Positions 61,259 to 64,000 of a stretch of DNA of 64,000 nucleotides are shown here, in pieces. The position numbers and the translations under genes are program-made. The notes beneath the pieces are model-generated. The model ran no database searches. It was given only the letters and a program-made list of their open reading frames with translations, and had not been told where the DNA came from. Source of the DNA: a virus; IMG/VR virus record IMGVR_UViG_3300029309_000010, positions 1-64,000 of that record. The stretch is one strand, 5' to 3'. Every line of letters begins with the position of its first letter. Position 1 is the first letter of the stretch.

Positions 61259-61651
61259 ATGGGACTCGACCAATACGCCTACAAAGTAAAGCGCAAGTAT
61301 GCGCCTACCACTAAGACTTCAACCGTAAGAACTACAGAGTTCTTTTACTGGCGCAAGCACAACGCCTTGCACGGTTGGATGGAGAATCTATACAACGGAA
61401 AAAAACTAGAGGATGGCATCAACATAGACAGCGATGACTTCAATGGTGTCGCTGTTAAGCTGGAGGAGAAAGACTTGGATAAGCTGGAGCAGGATGTCAT
61501 GACCTTCAACTTGCCTCAGACCGCAGGTTTCTTTTTCGGTCGTGACAGTGTGGGTGATGAATACCAGAAAGAGCAGACTCTTGAGTTTCTCAAGAAAGCT
61601 AGGAAAGCACTTGCCGAGGGTTTCGAGGTTGAGTATAACAGTTGGTGGTAA
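61259..61651 (+). CDS. Conserved phage protein of the MGLDxYAYK type
   Basis: The 130-residue protein begins MGLDQYAYKVKRKYA and has FYWRKHNALHGWMENLY, a combination I have seen in conserved small phage proteins (sometimes mis-annotated as phosphoglycerate kinase). It ends in an aromatic tail (EVEYNSWW). The function of the family is unknown. It overlaps the next gene as TAATG. Confidence 0.75.
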   Translation: MGLDQYAYKVKRKYAPTTKTSTVRTTEFFYWRKHNALHGWMENLYNGKKLEDGINIDSDDFNGVAVKLEEKDLDKLEQDVMTFNLPQTAGFFFGRDSVGDEYQKEQTLEFLKKARKALAEGFEVEYNSWW

Positions 61652-61827
61652 TGGAATCATTCAAAGTATACTTAAAAGAAGTCCACTGGCAGGAGGTGCA
61701 TGTTCACGCTACCAGTAGACAAGATGCAGTAAAACGTGCGCGTGATGGGGAGGGTGACTATGTTGGTGCTACAACATACGACCACACAATCGAAACAATA
61801 AGTGAACACAGGGTAGAAGAACTGTAG
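61651..61827 (+). CDS. Small protein, unknown
   Basis: ATG 61651 overlaps the previous stop (TAATG) and gives 58 residues starting MESFKVYLKEVHWQEVHVHATS. A TTG at 61642 would add three residues but is less likely. It resembles small phage proteins with an N-terminal beta strand pair and acidic end. No function. Confidence 0.6.
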   Translation: MESFKVYLKEVHWQEVHVHATSRQDAVKRARDGEGDYVGATTYDHTIETISEHRVEEL

Positions 61828-61854
61828 AAACTCTCAACATCACTTTGACAAAAG

Positions 61855-62109
61855 ATGGAAAACCAATACAGTAGTATAACAAAGCAGGTAATCAGGTTCG
61901 GCCCAACCGACGAATTCCCCTTCCTCTTAAACTTAACTATAACTTCTAATGACAAGCGCACTTGTTCTTTTACTGTTCATACTTTGCAGTCCGATGATAC
62001 GTGGTCTGCTGCACTTCCCCAATGGCTCTTCACTGAGGCAAAGCAGAAAGAAATCAGGCTTCTGCTTAATCAGCTATGTCAGAAACATGCTCTGAAAAAG
62101 TTCTCGTAA
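61855..62109 (+). CDS. Small protein ending in element C
   Basis: The 84-residue protein begins MENQYSSITKQVIRFG and has a mixed beta/helical layout. It has no motif I know. Its last codons (Lys-Phe-Ser-stop) run into element C, whose positions 5-7 are the stop TAA. Confidence 0.6.
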   Translation: MENQYSSITKQVIRFGPTDEFPFLLNLTITSNDKRTCSFTVHTLQSDDTWSAALPQWLFTEAKQKEIRLLLNQLCQKHALKKFS

Positions 62110-62185
62110 CTCACTGATACTTAGTGGGTTACGAGGCGGGGGCGGCGCCGCCCTCCTAACTCGCTGATACTCAACGAGTTATGAA
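62103..62185 (+). repeat. 83-bp stem-loop element, copy C
   Basis: Units 62103-62135 and 62153-62185 with a 17-base GC spacer. Here the arm sequence has changed (CACTGA with TTAGTG) in a compensating way in unit 1, keeping the stem. TAA at positions 5-7 is the stop of the 61855 gene. Confidence 0.87.
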
Positions 62186-62210
62186 AGTGAAAAAAAAAGA
62201 AAGAAAACGC

Positions 62211-62238
62211 TTGCACGGTTAGCTGACTGTGTTACTTT
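62211..62238 (+). promoter_or_regulatory. Leaderless promoter of the 62245 gene
   Basis: TTGCAC (62211-62216), 16 bases, TACTTT (62233-62238), six bases, ATG 62245, preceded by an A-tract after element C. Confidence 0.8.
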
Positions 62239-62244
62239 CCCCAC

Positions 62245-62469
62245 ATGACAGATCTACATGACTTCATCACCGTCCGCCCCGAAGAACTCATCGACTCCCT
62301 CGCGGACGGCCCCCGCGAAGGGCAGTTCAACCCGTCACCCGAGGAGGTGCAGGAGTTGTTCGCGCAGATTCACGCGGAGGAGCACCCCACCCAGTTCTCG
62401 ACTGACGATGACGAGCGCGACGAGATACCGATGCTCAACACGGAACTTGCAAAAAGATTCGTTCCGTAA
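62245..62469 (+). CDS. Acidic small protein, unknown
   Basis: The 74-residue protein begins MTDLHDFITVRPEELIDSLAD and is acidic (EEVQELFAQIHAEEHP, DDDERDE). A frame at 62258 overlaps it but has no promoter and low-complexity Ser/Arg coding. Its stop is positions 5-7 of element D. Its function is unknown. Confidence 0.65.
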   Translation: MTDLHDFITVRPEELIDSLADGPREGQFNPSPEEVQELFAQIHAEEHPTQFSTDDDERDEIPMLNTELAKRFVP

Positions 62470-62545
62470 GTGATTAATACTCAAGGGGTTACGAGCCGCG
62501 CCCCGCCGCCCCCTCGTAACTCCTTGATACTCAAGGGGTTACGAC
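62463..62545 (+). repeat. 83-bp stem-loop element, copy D
   Basis: Units 62463-62495 and 62513-62545 with a 17-base GC spacer. The inner stem pairs over all 15 bases with a single G-U. CCTTGA/TCAAGG shows compensatory change relative to the other copies. TAA at positions 5-7 is the stop of the 62245 gene. Confidence 0.87.
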
Positions 62546-62569
62546 TGAATAAAAAATAATAAAAAAGGT

Positions 62570-62597
62570 TTGCAGATCAGGCGTCTTGTGATAGTCT
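62570..62597 (+). promoter_or_regulatory. Promoter without an ATG at the usual place
   Basis: TTGCAG (62570-62575), 16 bases, TAGTCT (62592-62597), then AAG where the ATG would be (62604). It could transcribe the region before 62644 with a longer leader. Confidence 0.6.
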
Positions 62598-62680
62598 ATT
62601 TGCAAGTTAGCTATTTGCTATTAGACCATATATCCTGTAACCTATGATCAAAAAAATGTTCAGATTCAGCAGAAAACCTC

Positions 62681-62708
62681 TTGCACTCACTGCAAAACCT
62701 GTTAAAAT
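62681..62708 (+). promoter_or_regulatory. Second promoter, inside the long reading frame
   Basis: TTGCAC (62681-62686), 16 bases, TAAAAT (62703-62708), seven bases, ATG 62716. It lies within the frame that opens at 62644 and supports a start at 62716. Confidence 0.65.
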
Positions 62709-62715
62709 CACACCC

Positions 62716-63009
62716 ATGCAACCAACCAATCTTACTAACGTAATCGTGGATGCTAACCAGCAGTTACCAAGCAATCCAGTTCACCTTGCCTCTGAGCTTA
62801 CAGGCAAGACCGTTTCCTACACTAACAAAGAGAAATCTTCTGTTGTGTCTGGCAAAACCAGAGTCTTCAAGATCAAAGCAGTTGAGGACATCACCGTCTC
62901 CAAAACCACGGGCAACGAGTATGTAACCGTGCAGGTCCAAGACTTGGACGATGGAGGCACCGTCAAGCATCGGAATCTCCTTGTGCAAGGAATCGACGTT
63001 GTTGTATAA
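62716..63009 (+). CDS. Small protein, unknown, leaderless start
   Basis: ATG 62716 gives 97 residues beginning MQPTNLTNVIVDANQQLP. A longer frame from ATG 62644 would add 24 residues rich in Lys and Pro; I prefer 62716 because a promoter with the leaderless geometry ends seven bases before it. The protein is basic in the middle (FKIKAVEDITVSKTTGNE) with beta character. Function unknown. Confidence 0.6.
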   Translation: MQPTNLTNVIVDANQQLPSNPVHLASELTGKTVSYTNKEKSSVVSGKTRVFKIKAVEDITVSKTTGNEYVTVQVQDLDDGGTVKHRNLLVQGIDVVV

Positions 63010-63026
63010 TTCTACCAAACAAAACT

Positions 63027-63251
63027 ATGGCATCTAAAACCAAAACAGAAACCGTTAGGATCGAAGTGAGAAACTCCGATCAAGCCGCCCTTGTAAGCTA
63101 TGGCCTCGGCCTAGTCCATCAGGAACTCTCTACCAAGCTAGTGGATGTGGCAGATGATAAGCTCGACACCTTTGTTGGGAACATCAAGTATCTTCGCAAG
63201 AATGCTAATCACTTAAACGAAAAGTTTTCTCTCCCCGTGAACGATCAATAA
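63027..63251 (+). CDS. Small protein, unknown
   Basis: The 74-residue protein begins MASKTKTETVRIEVRNSDQA and resembles short phage proteins with an alternating charged helix. It follows the previous gene by 17 bases and probably shares its message. No motif. Confidence 0.6.
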   Translation: MASKTKTETVRIEVRNSDQAALVSYGLGLVHQELSTKLVDVADDKLDTFVGNIKYLRKNANHLNEKFSLPVNDQ

Positions 63252-63261
63252 TTTCTAGAAA

Positions 63262-63461
63262 CCTCCCCTCCTGTTCTCTCTGATGGGTAGGTGGTTGTAA
63301 AACACAGTGAGGCTTTTAGCGGTGGGCGTATAACCGTAGGCTTAACGTAAGAGTAGCCGCCCCTCTCCCACTTTTCTAGACAGTGGGTGAGGGAACCACT
63401 TTCTGCATGGTGCTAACTGCCCCGTCCCCTATGTTTGCTCATGTTAGGGGGCGGGGTTTTT
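63262..63461 (+). ncRNA. Candidate structured noncoding RNA before the tRNA
   Basis: About 200 bases with no reading frame but clear structure. CCCTCTCCCACT (63361-63372) pairs with AGTGGGTGAGGG (63382-63393), and GGGCG can pair with CGCCC around 63324-63363. A terminator stem ends the region. No known RNA family is recognised; RNase P, tmRNA and SRP motifs are absent. Confidence 0.4.
63420..63461 (+). terminator. Intrinsic terminator-like hairpin before the tRNA
   Basis: CCCCGTCCCCTA (63420-63431) pairs with TAGGGGGCGGGG (63445-63456) along 12 bp with one G-U, followed by TTTTT (63457-63461). The tRNA begins at the next base, so it may be partial, or act as a processing site. Confidence 0.8.
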
Positions 63462-63534
63462 GGGAGTGTAGCTCAATGGTTAGAGCACACGACTCATAAT
63501 CGTTAGGTTGCGGGTTCGAGTCCCGCCGCTCCCA
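63462..63534 (+). tRNA. tRNA with CAT anticodon, Ile2- or Met-type
   Basis: The 73-base gene has acceptor arms GGGAGTG and CGCTCCC, D stem GCTC/GAGC, anticodon loop CTCATAA and T arm GCGGG TTCGAGT CCCGC. The anticodon stem has one C-T mismatch at its outer end. CCA is not encoded. The D and anticodon arms look closest to tRNA-Ile2 (anticodon CAT, modified to lysidine, reads ATA), but elongator tRNA-Met cannot be excluded. ATA codons are common in the AT-rich phage genes. It ends at position 4 of element E. Confidence 0.9.
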
Positions 63535-63613
63535 TAACTCACTAAGCCTCAAGGAGTTACGAGTCGCGCCCCGCCCCGCCCTCGTAACTCGTTGATACTC
63601 AACGACTTACGAC
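63531..63613 (+). repeat. 83-bp stem-loop element, copy E
   Basis: Units 63531-63563 and 63581-63613 with a 17-base GC spacer. The element shares its first four bases with the tRNA 3' end, and TAA (63535-63537) follows directly. An A-rich tract and promoter follow. Confidence 0.87.
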
Positions 63614-63646
63614 TGAAAAAAAAAGAAAGAAAAAGGCAAAATAGGG

Positions 63647-63674
63647 TTGCATCAAATCTCTCATGTGATACTCT
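63647..63674 (+). promoter_or_regulatory. Leaderless promoter of the DUF932-like gene
   Basis: TTGCAT (63647-63652), 16 bases, TACTCT (63669-63674), six bases, ATG 63681, after an A-rich tract following element E. Confidence 0.8.
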
Positions 63675-63680
63675 CCTCCC

Positions 63681-64000
63681 ATGCTGATACTAGCTAAGAA
63701 CAAAGTTGATACCGAGCAGCTCGCAGAAGTTACCACCCCGTCTGCAACGGACACTCACACTCCAATCCCTCACGCGCTCCTCGCGGATCGCACTCGCACC
63801 GTCATTGATGCGGCTGGTTTGGAGATCGTCGAAGAGGAACACGCGATTGCGCGTGGTGGTCTTCGCTACTTTGGTGGCTTCGCCCTCAAGGGTGAGGCCA
63901 TCGACGGAGATGACCGCAAGCTGGTGCTTGGTCTCCGCAACGCGCACGACAAGTCTTTTGCGGCTTCCGTGTGCATCGGCAACCAGATGATGGTCTGCGA
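63681..64000 (+). CDS. DUF932-like protein, cut by the window edge
   Basis: From ATG 63681 the frame runs open to the window end (106 complete codons). The product begins MLILAKNKVDTEQLAEVTTP and contains LRYFGGFALKGEAIDGDD and RNAHDKSFAASVCIG, the conserved block of DUF932 (phage/plasmid-related) proteins. The family's biochemical role is not settled. It is under a leaderless promoter directly after element E. Confidence 0.8.
   Translation, partial: MLILAKNKVDTEQLAEVTTPSATDTHTPIPHALLADRTRTVIDAAGLEIVEEEHAIARGGLRYFGGFALKGEAIDGDDRKLVLGLRNAHDKSFAASVCIGNQMMVC

Noticed and set aside
62258-62473. Ser/Arg/Pro-rich frame overlapping the 62245 gene
   Set aside because: Composition reflects the GC-rich third positions of the true frame; the leaderless promoter and element-D stop belong to the 62245 frame.
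62570-62643. Short gene starting after the promoter at 62570
   Set aside because: The codon at the expected start position is AAG and the frame stops after six codons.
60288-63613. The 83-bp elements as integron attC sites of a cassette array
   Set aside because: TAAC and GTTA ends recall attC core sites, but the arms do not match RYYYAAC/GTTRRRY at several bases, no integrase gene is in the window, and each cassette has its own promoter.
60288-63613. The 83-bp elements as intrinsic terminators
   Set aside because: Stems are followed by A-rich, not T-rich, DNA on the plus strand, and the T-run comes before the stem on the minus strand. Their structure may still protect RNA 3' ends.
60288-63613. 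CRISPR array
   Set aside because: Repeats occur in pairs 17 bp apart with a similar GC-rich spacer, and the pairs are separated by genes; no unique spacers and no cas genes.

Overview
This window is part of the genome of a tailed double-stranded DNA bacteriophage (class Caudoviricetes). It has a large-terminase gene, portal, maturation protease/scaffold, HK97-like capsid protein, neck genes, a 1632-residue tape measure protein and its own replication machinery. No tail-sheath gene was recognised, so a long non-contractile tail is the best guess, but a contractile tail is not excluded. The host cannot be named. Its ribosome uses purine-rich Shine-Dalgarno sites inside operons, and its main promoter type reads TTGACA/TATAAT.

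Left arm (1-20.2 kb, minus strand, AT-rich). A tightly overlapping operon encodes a Clp-type AAA+ ATPase and a bacterial-type DNA polymerase III split into three genes (PHP-like domain, DnaQ-type exonuclease, catalytic core). It continues with a PD-(D/E)XK nuclease, a TOPRIM primase, a DnaB helicase, another endonuclease, a RecA/UvsX recombinase and a zinc-ribbon protein. Upstream lie GDP-mannose 4,6-dehydratase, a FkbM-type methyltransferase, four glycosyltransferase-like genes and class I ribonucleotide reductase (nrdA, nrdB).

Centre (20.2-27.8 kb, mostly plus strand). A divergent control region with three 15-bp dyads separates nrdB from a sigma-like gene. Then come glycosyltransferases, an Hsp20 chaperone, a putative SSB and a possible annealing protein. 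One structural gene on the minus strand sits among them.

Morphogenesis block (27.8-59.1 kb, minus strand, read right to left). Packaging and nuclease genes, portal, protease/scaffold, decoration protein, capsid, neck genes, tail tube, assembly-chaperone candidates, tape measure and distal tail proteins follow one another. PhoH, a second sigma-like factor and a zinc-ribbon protein head the block. Two strong intrinsic terminators follow the capsid and tail-tube genes.

Right arm (59.1-64 kb, plus strand, clearly GC-richer). This is an array of small, mostly unknown genes, each driven by a promoter of nearly fixed geometry: TTG, a 16-bp spacer, a -10 hexamer, six bases, then ATG. The mRNAs should therefore be leaderless. 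Five 83-bp stem-loop elements (33 + 17 + 33 bp) separate gene units. Positions 5-7 of every copy are TAA. That TAA is the stop codon of the preceding reading frame in four copies, and in the fifth it directly follows the last base of a tRNA. The arrangement recalls the promoter/stem-loop shuffling cassettes of T4-type phages, but its architecture is distinct and is the most interesting feature here. The same leaderless promoter geometry also occurs at operon heads in the AT-rich arm.
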